64,000 nt of DNA from CBFCZU01 sp965602635. GTDB lineage: Bacteria; Planctomycetota; Phycisphaerae; SM23-33. The stretch lies in the NCBI GenBank assembly GCA_965602635.1, contig CBFCZU010000001.1, forward strand, positions 9,402 through 73,401, written 5' to 3'. A program made the position numbers and the translations under genes. Positions 1 to 9,395 of the stretch are shown piece by piece (position 1 is the stretch's first letter; every line of letters begins with the position of its first letter). Under the pieces are notes generated by a model. The model had not been told where the DNA came from. It did no database searches and worked only from the letters and a program-made list of their open reading frames with translations.

Positions 1-1555
1 GGCGCTTGCCGCCCGAGTAGCCGTAGCCCGGCCCGCGGACCTTCGACGGGCGGCTGTCCCAGGAGGATTGGAAGAACCTCCCCCCGGCCTGGAGGTCGCG
101 ATAGACCTCGACCATGTCGGTCACCTGCCGCCCGTAGTACAGGTCCATGAACTCCGCGACGGTCTGCTCGACGGCGGCCGCTCCGGGCGTCCATCCGCCG
201 GCGGCCATGACCGCCCAGCCGAGCCAGAATGTCTCGTTGTGCAGACCCGAGTCGTCCCAGGCCGTCACGTAGTTGCCGATGAGCTGCCCGTCGTCGTCCT
301 TGGTCATGGCGCAGACATCCACGGCATCGTTCAGCCGGCCCCTGCTGAGCCGCCCGCCGGCGCTCGCGTGGTCGAAGTAGGACGGGAAGGGCATCTCCAT
401 GCCCTGGATCGGGCAGTAGGCGAACTGCCGGATGCCGTGGGCGGCCTCGGCCTGCATGTGAGCGGGGCTCTTGCCGGGGGACGCGATGCCGTCGAGGACG
501 TCCGGCGGCAGCAGCTTGACGTGCTCGGCCAGAAGGGGGTACTCCAGCCAGATTAACACCCGCCGCCCGCGCTTCGAGAGGAACTCGTGGGCGGCGTTGA
601 CGAAGTCCACCCACGTCAGCGAGCGGTTCTCCGGGTTGTAGGGGCGGCGGAACTTCTCGCAGATGCCCGCGTAGTACACCTCGTCGGTGGAGACGTGGAA
701 ATACTCCACCCCGGGCGTCGCCTCGCAGGCGTCCTCGTACATGTCGAAGATGAGCTTCCGCGCCTCTGGCTCGTCCATGCATATCTGGTAGTTGCTCTCG
801 TCGCAGCGGAGGTGGGCGAACTCCTCATGCTTGAGGACGTAGCCCAGGTGGGCCGGGGCCTGGACGTTGGGGATGATCTGGATGTGCCGCTCCAGGCCGT
901 AGCGCGTCAGCTCCTGCATCTGCTCGGTCGTGAAGGCCTGCGGGGTGCCGATGACCGGGTGCGAGGGGTACTCGAACTTGTCCTCCAGCTCGAAAGCGAT
1001 GGCGTTGGCCTTGAACCGGGCGGTCCAGTCGAGGTATCGCTTGAGGGTCTCGACGCGGTCCTGGTGGTGCTTGGTGTCCCAGTGGATGACGCGGAGCTGA
1101 CATGATGGCCAGTCGCGGATGACGCCCACCGGCAGCAGGCCGGGTTGGCGCCCGTCGCCCGCCAGCAACTGCGCGAGCGTCTGGACGCCGTAGAAGAGCC
1201 CCGCCGGGGCGTTGCCGACGACCTCCACGGCCTGGGGCGAGATTCTCAGCAGGTACGCCTGTTCGTCGCGCGGATCGCCGGTGTTGGTCTCGACCGCCCC
1301 GGGGCGGACGGCCAGGACGATCGTCTTGCCGCCGCCGGCCTTGCCGGATTCCAGCTCCGGGCCGATCTCGCAGGCCAGCGCCGACCGCAGCGTTCGGACG
1401 GCGATGTCGTCTCCGTCCACCTTCTCCAGCGCAAGCTTCCATTCGGCGTCGAGGCGGGCCGAGCCGTCTTCCAGCTCCACCTGCCGGGGGGTCGGCAGCA
1501 CCGCGTAGCCGCGGGCCCGCAGCTCGGTGACCACGCCTGTCTTGTCCGTGTCCAT
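1..1555 (-). CDS. GH20 beta-N-acetylhexosaminidase (3' end outside window)
   Basis: Reads from an ATG at 1555 leftward off the window edge, so the C-terminus is missing; about 518 residues are visible. An AGGAGG ribosome site (1562-1567) lies 6 bases upstream. The first ~150 residues resemble the GH20 N-terminal alpha/beta domain, followed by a TIM-barrel region (DWPSCQLRVIHWDTKHH; HIQIIPNVQAPAHLGYVLKH). The GH20 catalytic Asp-Glu pair is seen as HVSTDEVYYAG (D291, E292). Family members remove terminal GlcNAc or GalNAc from glycans using substrate-assisted catalysis. The usual GGDE is STDE here, so the subtype is uncertain. No signal peptide is visible, so a cytoplasmic location is possible. 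It probably belongs to amino-sugar use, like anmK/murQ further along. Confidence 0.82.
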   Translation of the reverse strand, partial: MDTDKTGVVTELRARGYAVLPTPRQVELEDGSARLDAEWKLALEKVDGDDIAVRTLRSALACEIGPELESGKAGGGKTIVLAVRPGAVETNTGDPRDEQAYLLRISPQAVEVVGNAPAGLFYGVQTLAQLLAGDGRQPGLLPVGVIRDWPSCQLRVIHWDTKHHQDRVETLKRYLDWTARFKANAIAFELEDKFEYPSHPVIGTPQAFTTEQMQELTRYGLERHIQIIPNVQAPAHLGYVLKHEEFAHLRCDESNYQICMDEPEARKLIFDMYEDACEATPGVEYFHVSTDEVYYAGICEKFRRPYNPENRSLTWVDFVNAAHEFLSKRGRRVLIWLEYPLLAEHVKLLPPDVLDGIASPGKSPAHMQAEAAHGIRQFAYCPIQGMEMPFPSYFDHASAGGRLSRGRLNDAVDVCAMTKDDDGQLIGNYVTAWDDSGLHNETFWLGWAVMAAGGWTPGAAAVEQTVAEFMDLYYGRQVTDMVEVYRDLQAGGRFFQSSWDSRPSKVRGPGYGYSGGKR

Positions 1556-1669
1556 GAATGTCCTCCTCTGGCCAGGGAGCCCCAACTACAGCGCCGTGGC
1601 CCCGCCCGCAACCTTCTTGTCGTGGAATGACGCCCCCCGGGCGCAAACAGCTCCGGTCACGGCCTGTGC

Positions 1670-3379
1670 CTATCCCCCGTTCGACGCGGCCAGATCGCGG
1701 CGGCGGAGGATCTCCGCCGACAGCGCGCGGTTGACGGCGCGGAGCACGAGCATGCCCGCCAGCCGGGTCTTGTCGTCGGCCCGGACCACGGGGAGGAACT
1801 CCAACTGCTGGCTGCGCATCAGCGCTATCGCGTCGGCCAGGGAAGTGTCCTCGGCGACGGTGTCGGGCACCGGCTGCATCAGGTCGGCTGCCACCAGCCA
1901 GTTGCCCATCTCCTGGAAGCGGAAGCTCTGCTTGAATTCGTGAATTGTGATCACGCCGGTGAGCTGCCCGTCGGCGTTGCTGACGGGGAAGGCGTTGGCG
2001 TCCGAGTCGGCGATAGTGGCGAGAATCTCCACCAGCGTGGTGCCCTCCTTGAAGCTGGGCGAGCTGCTGTCCATGACGTCGGCGGTGCGGTACGAGGCGA
2101 TCAGATCCTCCTCGGTGACGTTCAGGCCCACTTCGCCCGCCTTCTTGACGGCGAGCTTGACGAACGGCGGGCCCACGATCTCCACCACGAAGGTCGTCAC
2201 GGCGATGATGAGCATGATGGCGCTGCCGATCTCCATCCCGGCACGCTCGTCGGCGCCGGCGAAGCCGGCGCTGGCGATCAGCCCCAGCCCGACCGCAACG
2301 CCGCCCTGGCAGAACAGGCACATCCCCAGATACCTGCGCATCACCACGGACGCGCCGGCCAAGCGCGCCCCGAGGTAAGCGCCCCCGACCTTGGCGAAGA
2401 TTCGCCCCAGGCAGTATGGCAGGGCCAGCAGCCACAGCCGGTAGTCCATCCCGCCGAAGCTCAACTGCGCCCCGACCACCACGAAGAACAGCACGTAGAT
2501 GGGGGCGGCGAAACGCTCAACCAACTGGAACGCCTCCTGGCTCCGCCGCGGGGCGAGGTTCACCAGCGCCGCCCCCAGCACCATCGACGCCAGGATCAGG
2601 TTGAGCGTCAGCGCCATGGCGCCGCCCAGGACTATCGCGAGCATGCCGATGGTGAAGGTCATTGACCGTCCCTGGTCCTGCACGCGGCGGAGGACGAAGT
2701 TCAGCAGGAAAGCCGCCGCGGCGCCCAGCACCGCCGCCCCGGCCAGCTCGTACGTCACCAGGCCCAGCATTGTGAGGATCCCCCCCGAGGCCGTGCCTAT
2801 CAGGCGGGAGGCGATGCTGAAGGCCAGCGCGAACAGGATAAGCGCCAGTCCGTCGTCGAGCGCCACGATGGCGTAAACCGCCCTGGTCAGCGGCCCCCGG
2901 GTCTTGTACTCCCACAACACGTTCACCGTCGCCGCCGGCGCGGTGGCCGAGGATATCGCCCCCAACACCAGCCCCAAAGCGACCGAGACGGTCATATCGC
3001 GCGTCAGCATGAACGCCACGCCCCAGACGAGAAGGGCGACAACCACGAACGCCCCGATCCCCTGTGAGAGGAGGATAATCAGGAACTGACGGCCTTGTTC
3101 CCGCAGCGCCTTGGCGCGAAGCTCCCGCCCGATGAGGAAGCCGATCACGCCCAGGGCGAAGAAGTTGAACGGCATGAACTTGTCGATCATGGCGTCGTTG
3201 ATGACGCCGAGGCCCGACTTGCCCACGAGCACGCCGATGGCGATGTACCCGACCACCTGGGGGATGCGCAGGCGCTGGAAGATCCTCGCCCCGATCGTCC
3301 CGGCAAGGATCGCAAAGCCGATCACCAGCAGGATCGGCAGGTGTGAGAAGTCCCGGGTTGCAATAATCAGGGTCGCCAT
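1670..3379 (-). CDS. CPA2-type cation:proton antiporter with C-terminal CBS domains
   Basis: A 569-residue inner-membrane protein. Residues 1-~400 hold 11-13 hydrophobic helices typical of Na+/H+ exchanger (KefB/CPA2) carriers, including a helix with the paired acidic residues IVALDDGLALILF. Residues ~425-560 form two CBS-like repeats (ADVMDSSSPSFKEGTTLVEIL; AADLMQPVPDTVAEDTSLADA), which in the family bind adenine nucleotides and regulate transport. The likely role is monovalent cation or pH homeostasis. A TTG start at 3409 is possible, but the ATG at 3379 begins the first membrane helix and has GGAG 11 bases upstream. The next minus gene, GH20, begins 114 bp after its stop. There is no TrkA-N domain, so the CBS pair is probably the regulatory module. 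Confidence 0.86.
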   Translation of the reverse strand: MATLIIATRDFSHLPILLVIGFAILAGTIGARIFQRLRIPQVVGYIAIGVLVGKSGLGVINDAMIDKFMPFNFFALGVIGFLIGRELRAKALREQGRQFLIILLSQGIGAFVVVALLVWGVAFMLTRDMTVSVALGLVLGAISSATAPAATVNVLWEYKTRGPLTRAVYAIVALDDGLALILFALAFSIASRLIGTASGGILTMLGLVTYELAGAAVLGAAAAFLLNFVLRRVQDQGRSMTFTIGMLAIVLGGAMALTLNLILASMVLGAALVNLAPRRSQEAFQLVERFAAPIYVLFFVVVGAQLSFGGMDYRLWLLALPYCLGRIFAKVGGAYLGARLAGASVVMRRYLGMCLFCQGGVAVGLGLIASAGFAGADERAGMEIGSAIMLIIAVTTFVVEIVGPPFVKLAVKKAGEVGLNVTEEDLIASYRTADVMDSSSPSFKEGTTLVEILATIADSDANAFPVSNADGQLTGVITIHEFKQSFRFQEMGNWLVAADLMQPVPDTVAEDTSLADAIALMRSQQLEFLPVVRADDKTRLAGMLVLRAVNRALSAEILRRRDLAASNGG

Positions 3380-3576
3380 GGCTTCATCTGACTCCGGCCA
3401 GACACGCAAAGATGAACATTGTACCCCGCGCGGAGGCGGCGGGCAATATGCCGCCGGCCCGGCTGGGGCCCCCTCTTGTTTATCGCTTCTGTGTCCCCGT
3501 GAAGATAAGATAAACGGCGAGGCGAAGTGGGCTTTTCGCGGGCGGAGGCATTCGCGCCGGGGGCGGATGGGAAGCT

Positions 3577-4662
3577 ATGCAAAGGCGACCTTCGACGATA
3601 CTGGCGGCCGCCGGGGTGTTCCTGCTGGCGGCGATGCTGGTGCACCTGGTGCTCCAGACCCGTCCCCGGCAGCTCGCCTATCAGCCGCGGGAGGTGATGG
3701 GCACCCACTGCCTGCTGATGGCCGCCGGCTCGCGCCGCCGGGTCGATCTGAAGAAGGCGCTGAAGGCCGCCGAGGCCGAGCTACGGCGGGTCGAGGCGCT
3801 GATGAGCGTCTACCTCGCCGACTCCCAACTGTCGCGGCTGAACTCGGCCCCGTCCGCCGAGGCCGTGGAACTCGCCCCGGAGCTGATCGGCCTGCTGCGG
3901 CGGTCGCGCGAGCTGACCGACAGGACGCGCGGGGCATTCGACGTGACCTGCTTGCCCATCATCCGCCTGCGCAAGGCCGCCGCCGAGTCGAACAGCGACC
4001 CCGACGACCAGGCCCGGGGCAAGGCCCTGGCCCTGGCCGGTTGGCGGCACTTCCGCCTCGCGGGCGACTCCGTGACCAAGCTCGAGGCCAAGGCCGGTAT
4101 CGACCTGGGCGCCGTCGCCAAGGGCTATGGCGTGGACCGGGCCGTCGAGGCGCTCAAACAGGCCGGGGCCAGCGGCGCCCTGGTGGAGGTCGGCGGCGAC
4201 ATCCGCTGCTTCGGCACCACGGCCTGGAAGGAGCCTTGGCCGGTGCGCCTGCAAAGCCCGTTCGGGGAGGATCTGCTGCTCACGCTTTCGCTGACGGACA
4301 AGGCCGTCGCCACGAGCGGCGACTACCGGCGGTTCACCATTGTCGAAGGCAAGCGTTACAGCCACGTTGTCGATCCGCGCACCGCCCGACCGGTGGAGGG
4401 GTCCAGCTCGGTGACGGTGATCGCCGACGACGCGACCACCGCCGACGCATGGGCGACGGCCCTGAGCGTGCTGGGGCAGGGCGGGCTCGAGCTGGCCGAG
4501 GCCGAGGGGCTCGAGGTGCTGATGATCCTCGGCCCGCCGGACGACTGCCGCGTCGTGCTCACGCCGGGGTTCCGCCGGTTCGTCTCGGAGGGCTGGCCCG
4601 TGCGGGCGGCGACCGCGCCGGCCGCAACTGACACCAGGCCGGGGGCGGGAAACAGCCCATGA
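3577..4662 (+). CDS. apbE: ApbE-like FAD:protein FMN transferase
   Basis: A 361-residue protein with one N-terminal membrane anchor or signal (residues 8-26) and the full ApbE fold. Visible motifs are VMGTHC, DLGAVAKGYGVD, VEVGGDIR, ATSGDYRRF, YSHVVDPRTARPV and TTADAWATALSVLG; the last carries the Mg/FAD-binding D/T pattern of the family. ApbE enzymes attach FMN covalently to a Thr in exported flavoproteins such as Nqr/Rnf subunits or FMN-binding domains. No target flavoprotein is seen in the window. The stop overlaps the start of the next gene by 4 bp (ATGA), so the two are translationally coupled. The length is normal for the family. Confidence 0.92.
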   Translation: MQRRPSTILAAAGVFLLAAMLVHLVLQTRPRQLAYQPREVMGTHCLLMAAGSRRRVDLKKALKAAEAELRRVEALMSVYLADSQLSRLNSAPSAEAVELAPELIGLLRRSRELTDRTRGAFDVTCLPIIRLRKAAAESNSDPDDQARGKALALAGWRHFRLAGDSVTKLEAKAGIDLGAVAKGYGVDRAVEALKQAGASGALVEVGGDIRCFGTTAWKEPWPVRLQSPFGEDLLLTLSLTDKAVATSGDYRRFTIVEGKRYSHVVDPRTARPVEGSSSVTVIADDATTADAWATALSVLGQGGLELAEAEGLEVLMILGPPDDCRVVLTPGFRRFVSEGWPVRAATAPAATDTRPGAGNSP

Positions 4663-6056
4663 AGCGAACCTGGCGGGCATTGCCTCTGACGGTTGTCTGT
4701 GCGATGGCGCTCGGGGCGGCGGCGTCGCGGGCGGACGTGGCCTCGGAGGTCCGCGCCGCGACGGGGGCGCGGACGCGCATAGTCTGGTGCCGCGACGCCG
4801 GCAACGGGGCCGACGCATTCGCCCGCGGTGACAAGCTCCAGTTGGTGGGCTTCGACAGCCACGACGGACGGGGCGTCCGCACGATCCTCGACCGCCCGGC
4901 AAACTACGCCAAGCCGATGATCGCACCCAAGGGAGATCGGGTCGTCTTCTCCGATCGCCTCCGGGGCAAGGTCTTCGTGGTCAACTTCGACGGCACCGGC
5001 CTGCGCGAGCTGGTGGGCGGCTTCGCCCTGGACGTCTGGGCCGAGCCCAAGACCGACCGGCTGTGGGTGTACGTCAAGACCGGCAAGGCCGAGCGGAAAT
5101 CCCCCATCCGCCGCTACCGGATCGATCGCCCGGGCGCGGGGGAGCTTGTCTGGGACAAGTCGGCGACGGACCTCGACAGCTTTCAGCTCTCGGCCGATGG
5201 GACGCGCGGCGGCGGGCAGTTCCCCTGGCCGGCGTGCGGGCTGGCGGCGCTGCCCAACCGCTCCTTCAAGCAGTTCGGCCGGGGGTGCTGGACCGCCCTG
5301 GCGCCCGACAACAGCTACCTGCTGTGGTATTTCGACGGGGTCCACCGCAACCTCACGATCCACGCCCCAACCGGGCGGCGGATCGCGAAGATCGCCATCA
5401 ACTCCGCCCCCGGCATCAGCGGATACGAGGTCTACCACCCGCGGTGGAGCAACCACGTCCGCTTCATGACCATGACCGGCCCTTACAAGGTCGGGCGGGG
5501 CGCCGACCGGATTCGCGGAGGCGGCACGGACGTCGAGGTATATCTCGGGCGGTTCAGCAAGACGCTCACCGACGTCGAGAAGTGGGTCCGCATCACCTAC
5601 GACAGGAAGGGCGACTTCTTCCCCGACGCGTGGGTCGAGCCCGGCAAGGGGCCTCACGAGAACGCCTACGCCGCGCCGAAGCCGACCATCGGGCCGACTA
5701 CCTCCCGGCCGGCGACCAAGCGCAAGAAGCCCGAGCGGGTCGTCGTCCGCGCCAGGCTTGTCTCGGTCACCGCCACGCCAGAGCCCAGGAGCATACTGCC
5801 GTATCGCCGGGCGCTGGTGGCCTACGGCTACGAGGTGGTGGAGGTCGTCTCCGGCAAGTGCCCCGACAGGAAGATCCTGGCCGCCCACTGGTGCATCGTG
5901 GACGGCAAGGTTCAGCCGGTCGCCGGCCTCAAGCCGGGCGTAACCCGGCGGCTGACGCTCGAGCTGTTCGACGAGAAGCCCGAGCTGGAGAGCGAGCGAC
6001 TCATCATGCACCCGGCTCAGTTGGACATGCCGCTGTACTATGACGTGGGCAAGTGA
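4659..6056 (+). CDS. Secreted TolB/WD40-like beta-propeller protein
   Basis: A 465-residue protein of unknown specific function. Residues 1-25 form a Sec signal peptide ending ASRADV. Residues ~60-300 contain TolB-like blades (PMIAPKGDRVVFSDR; FQLSADGTRGGGQFPW; ALAPDNSYLLWYFDG; HPRWSNHVRFMTMTGP), where each strand pairs a 'displayed value' with D/G turns. Residues ~355-465 form a separate C-terminal domain (VVVRARLVSVTATPEP...) resembling an extracellular beta-sandwich. It starts inside the stop of apbE, so the two are co-translated. A periplasmic or surface location is inferred. This domain combination is seen in planctomycete proteins of unknown role; I infer no enzymatic activity. Confidence 0.72.
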   Translation: MKRTWRALPLTVVCAMALGAAASRADVASEVRAATGARTRIVWCRDAGNGADAFARGDKLQLVGFDSHDGRGVRTILDRPANYAKPMIAPKGDRVVFSDRLRGKVFVVNFDGTGLRELVGGFALDVWAEPKTDRLWVYVKTGKAERKSPIRRYRIDRPGAGELVWDKSATDLDSFQLSADGTRGGGQFPWPACGLAALPNRSFKQFGRGCWTALAPDNSYLLWYFDGVHRNLTIHAPTGRRIAKIAINSAPGISGYEVYHPRWSNHVRFMTMTGPYKVGRGADRIRGGGTDVEVYLGRFSKTLTDVEKWVRITYDRKGDFFPDAWVEPGKGPHENAYAAPKPTIGPTTSRPATKRKKPERVVVRARLVSVTATPEPRSILPYRRALVAYGYEVVEVVSGKCPDRKILAAHWCIVDGKVQPVAGLKPGVTRRLTLELFDEKPELESERLIMHPAQLDMPLYYDVGK

Positions 6057-6155
6057 CGGGTAAGTGATTTTGGGACCGCCAGAGGAGTAACGCCGCCGGC
6101 ACCGGGCTCGCGTCGAGCCGCCGGGCCGCCGGCCAACCGATCAAGCGGATAGCGG

Positions 6156-7610
6156 ATGGTATTCAGCTCTCACCTGTTCATGTTCTACTTCCTGCCTCTG
6201 GCGCTGGTCGTTTACTACGTGCTGCCGCGGCGGGGCAAGCACCTGGCGCTGACGGTGCTGAGCTACGGCTTCTACGGCTGGGCCAACCCGCTGTTCATGG
6301 TGCTGATGCTCGCCTCCACGGCGGTGGACTATTTCTGCGGCCTGGTGATCTCGGGCGCCCGGCCGTGGGGGCGGGAACCCATCGGGCAGCTCGCCGCCGG
6401 CGGGCCGCGCCGCCGGACGCAGAAGGTCGCCCTGGCCGTGTCCATCTGCTCTAACCTCGCGCTGCTGGGGTTCTTCAAGTACTTCAACTTCTCCCTGGCC
6501 AACTACAACGCCGCGGCCGCCGCCCTGGGAATGCAGGGGCTGAACCTCGACCTGGCATTCAAGGTGACGCTGCCGCTGGGGATCAGCTTCTACACCTTCC
6601 AGTCGATGAGCTATTCCATCGACGTGTACCGCGGCGGCGCACGGGCGGTCCGCAGCTTCATCGACTTCGCCTGCTACGTCTCCATGTTCCCGCAGCTCGT
6701 GGCCGGGCCCATCATCCGCTTCGCCGAGGTGGCCGATCAGCTCCAGCAGCGCACCCACACCCTCGAGAAGTTCGCCCGCGGGGCCGCCTTCGTGTCACTG
6801 GGGCTGGCCAAGAAGGTCCTGCTGGCCAATCCCTGCGGCAAGGTCGCCGACCTGGCCTTCGGCGCCGCGAGCGTCTCGGCGCCCGACGCCTGGTACGGCG
6901 CGGCCGCCTACGCCTTCCAGATATACTTCGACTTCAGCGCCTATTCCGACATGGCCATCGGCATGGGGCTGATTCTCGGATTCGTGTTCCCCAAGAACTT
7001 CGACTCGCCATACCTGGCCGGGTCGATCACCGAGTTCTGGCGGCGGTGGCACATGTCGCTGTCCAGTTGGATGCGCGACTACCTCTACATCCCTCTGGGC
7101 GGCAGCCGCAAAGGCCGCGCCCGAACCTACGCCAACATCGCCGTCGTCATGCTGCTGGGCGGGCTGTGGCACGGGGCGGCGTGGAACTTCGTCATCTGGG
7201 GCGGGATGCACGCCGCCCTCCTGGCGGCCGAGCGCGTCGCGGGAAAGCGCAGCCTCTACCACCGGCTGCCTCGCCCGGGGAGGATCGCGGTGACCTTCGT
7301 GATCCTGCTGTTCACCTGGGTGTTCTTCCGCGCCGACTCGCTGCCAGCGGCGCTGGCCTACTGCGGCAGCATGCTCGGCCTGGCCCCGGCCGGCGAATCG
7401 GCCAGGTTGCTGGCGGGCGTCATGTACCAGCCGTACTACCTGGGCACGTTCGCGATCGCGGCAGTGGTCGCCTGGGCCGCCCCCCAGACGTGGGACTTCA
7501 CCAGGAGGTTGACCGCCCCCAGGGCCGTGGCGGTACTGGCGGCCCTCGCGGCGGCGCTGATCGTGCTCGCGACGCAGGCGTACAACCCGTTCATATACTT
7601 CATCTTCTAG
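6156..7610 (+). CDS. algI: MBOAT family O-acyltransferase (AlgI-like)
   Basis: A 484-residue polytopic membrane protein that opens with the AlgI signature (MVFSSHLFMFYFLPLAL) and carries the MBOAT motifs GISFYTFQSMSYSIDVYRG, QLVAGPI, FDFSAYSDMAIGMG, TEFWRRWHMSLSSWMRDYLYIPLGG and GLWHGAAWNFVIWGGMHA. The conserved catalytic histidine is H339. AlgI-type proteins move acetyl groups across the membrane for O-acetylation of exported polysaccharide. The two following AlgJ/AlgX-like genes supply the periplasmic transfer step, making a three-gene acylation cassette. No alginate synthase is nearby, so the acceptor may be another exopolysaccharide. The length is typical. Confidence 0.95.
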   Translation: MVFSSHLFMFYFLPLALVVYYVLPRRGKHLALTVLSYGFYGWANPLFMVLMLASTAVDYFCGLVISGARPWGREPIGQLAAGGPRRRTQKVALAVSICSNLALLGFFKYFNFSLANYNAAAAALGMQGLNLDLAFKVTLPLGISFYTFQSMSYSIDVYRGGARAVRSFIDFACYVSMFPQLVAGPIIRFAEVADQLQQRTHTLEKFARGAAFVSLGLAKKVLLANPCGKVADLAFGAASVSAPDAWYGAAAYAFQIYFDFSAYSDMAIGMGLILGFVFPKNFDSPYLAGSITEFWRRWHMSLSSWMRDYLYIPLGGSRKGRARTYANIAVVMLLGGLWHGAAWNFVIWGGMHAALLAAERVAGKRSLYHRLPRPGRIAVTFVILLFTWVFFRADSLPAALAYCGSMLGLAPAGESARLLAGVMYQPYYLGTFAIAAVVAWAAPQTWDFTRRLTAPRAVAVLAALAAALIVLATQAYNPFIYFIF

Positions 7611-7654
7611 TCCACGAACTACAGTCCACGAATTACACGAATTGCACGAATGAC
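7611..7654 (+). repeat. Short ~10-bp-period tandem repeat (tccacgaattacacgaatt type)
   Basis: The gap between the MBOAT gene and the next ORF consists of repeated cacgaa-containing units (tccacgaactacag, tccacgaattac, acgaattgc, acgaatgac). It runs into the ATG of the downstream gene, so the start codon lies inside the repeat. It is AT-rich relative to its surroundings and has no obvious ribosome site. It looks like an inserted short repeat rather than a regulatory leader. Confidence 0.6.
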
Positions 7655-9395
7655 AACAACGAAGGCCATGTCGGCGGGCGGGAACCCGGGCGAGAAGAAG
7701 CGGCAATTGAGTCGCAAGGAGATCGCGCTGGCTGAGCTTGGGCGAACGGCCGTCTCCCGGCCGGTGGCGTGGGCGATCGCGTGCGCCTTTGTCGGCGCGA
7801 TCTTCTCGGTCTCCATCGCCCAGCACGTTCACGAGGTGGCCGCGCACCTTGCCGGGCGGCGCGACTCGCCCCTGCCGGGCTGCCTGGGCATCTTCATCTC
7901 CGGCCCGCGGGCGGTCGCCTCGGCCAGAGCCAAGCCAGGGCCCCTGGGCGGGCTCCGCGGCCGCAACGCCGCCCTGATGCGGGAGATCGATCGCTACGAG
8001 GACGCCCTGGAGGCCGATTCCGTCGTCGCCGGGGCACTCATTGGGCCCGCCCAGGCGGTGCTGACAGGCCGGCTGGGCGCGGGAAACGAGCAGGCCTACG
8101 TCGGGCGCGACGGGTGGCTGTTCTACCGCCCGGGGGTGGACTACCTGACCGCCCCGGGCTTCCTCGAGCCCGCCTGGCTCGCCCGCCGCGGCGAGGAGGG
8201 CGACGAGTGGACGCCGCCCCCGCAGCCGGACCCGCGAAAGGCCATCCTCCAGTTCCACGGGCAGCTCGCCGCTCGCGGCATCCGGCTGATAATCGTGCCC
8301 GCTCCGGCCAAGGCGGCGATCCACCCGGAGAAGTTCTCCGCCCGCTGCGACGGGAGCGAGGCGCCGCGGAACCCCTCGCAGGGGCAGTTCAAGAGGGAGC
8401 TGGCGGCGGCGGGGGTGCTGGTCTTCGACCCGGCCGAGGCGCTGCTGGCCGCCAAGCGCCGCACCGCCCAGCCGCAGTTCCTCGAAAACGACACGCACTG
8501 GAGGCCTGAGGCGATGGAGCTTGTCGCCGAGGCCCTGAAGGCCTTCATCGACGAGCGCGTCAAGCTGCCGCCCGCGCCCCCGGCCGGCTACAAGCGCGAC
8601 GCGGCGGAGATCGCCAACCTCGGCGACATCGCCGTCATGCTCAACCTGCCCAAGGGACAGACGATCTACCGCCCCCAGAAGGTCCGCATCCACCAGGTCC
8701 TGACAAAGCGCCACGAGCTTTGGAGCCCGAGCCGCTCGGCCGACGTGCTCGTGCTGGGCGACAGCTTTGCCAACGTCTATTCGCTGGAGACGATGGGCTG
8801 GGGCGACTCGGCCGGGCTCATCGAGCAGCTCAGCTTCGTCATGCAGCGCCCGCTGGACCGCATCGCCCGCAACGACGACGGGGCCTTCGCCACCCGGCTG
8901 ACCCTCAGCCGCCGGCTCGCCCGCGGGGACGATCGACTGGCGGGCAAGCGGCTGGTGATCTGGCAGTTCGCCGCCCGGGAGCTTGCCTTCGGCGACTGGA
9001 GGCTGCTGCCGATGACGCTCGGAAAGGCCGGGGACAGGCGGGTCATCGTGCCCGAATCCGGAGGGGAGATGGTCGTCAGCGGTACCATCGCGGCGATCTC
9101 CGCCGCGCCCAAGCCGGCCCGCGTGCCGTACCGCGACCACATCCTGGCCGTCCACGTGACCGACCTGGAAGGCGAGAAAGGCCCGATCCCCGACGCCGAG
9201 GCCGTCGTATACATGTGGAGCATGCGGGAGAAGGTGCTCACGCCCGCCGCGAGGTACCGCCCGGGCAGGCGGATCAAGCTGAGACTGCGGCCCTGGGGCG
9301 ACTTGGGCGAGACATTCCGAAAGATCAACCGCAGCGAACTGGACGACGAGGAACTGACGCTCGAAGAGCCGTGCTGGGGCGAGGAGGTGAAATGA
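7650..9395 (+). CDS. AlgJ/AlgX-like SGNH O-acetyltransferase, membrane-anchored
   Basis: A 581-residue protein with one N-terminal membrane helix (about residues 34-56), then a periplasmic SGNH-hydrolase-like domain. The AlgJ/AlgX entry motif is seen as VGRDGWLFYRPGVDYL, the active-site block ENDTHWRPEAM contains D281 and H283, and the nucleophile is in VLGDSF (S372). This is the expected Asp-His-Ser set for transferring acetyl to an exported polysaccharide. The C-terminal ~150 residues (RVIVPESGGEMVVSGTIAA...) form an extra beta-rich domain. It follows the MBOAT gene and overlaps the next AlgJ-like gene by 4 bp. The ATG at 7650 lies in a tandem repeat with a weak ribosome site; the ATG at 7668 is an alternative. 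Confidence 0.85.
   Translation: MTTTKAMSAGGNPGEKKRQLSRKEIALAELGRTAVSRPVAWAIACAFVGAIFSVSIAQHVHEVAAHLAGRRDSPLPGCLGIFISGPRAVASARAKPGPLGGLRGRNAALMREIDRYEDALEADSVVAGALIGPAQAVLTGRLGAGNEQAYVGRDGWLFYRPGVDYLTAPGFLEPAWLARRGEEGDEWTPPPQPDPRKAILQFHGQLAARGIRLIIVPAPAKAAIHPEKFSARCDGSEAPRNPSQGQFKRELAAAGVLVFDPAEALLAAKRRTAQPQFLENDTHWRPEAMELVAEALKAFIDERVKLPPAPPAGYKRDAAEIANLGDIAVMLNLPKGQTIYRPQKVRIHQVLTKRHELWSPSRSADVLVLGDSFANVYSLETMGWGDSAGLIEQLSFVMQRPLDRIARNDDGAFATRLTLSRRLARGDDRLAGKRLVIWQFAARELAFGDWRLLPMTLGKAGDRRVIVPESGGEMVVSGTIAAISAAPKPARVPYRDHILAVHVTDLEGEKGPIPDAEAVVYMWSMREKVLTPAARYRPGRRIKLRLRPWGDLGETFRKINRSELDDEELTLEEPCWGEEVK

Noticed and set aside
825..2435. 536-codon minus-strand frame overlapping GH20 and the antiporter
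   Set aside because: It is out of frame with both recognised proteins and made of low-complexity Arg/Gly/Ala sequence.
3476..3511. Promoter TTGTTT...TAAGAT upstream of apbE
   Set aside because: The spacer is 24 bp, too long for a sigma-70 promoter; no better match was seen.
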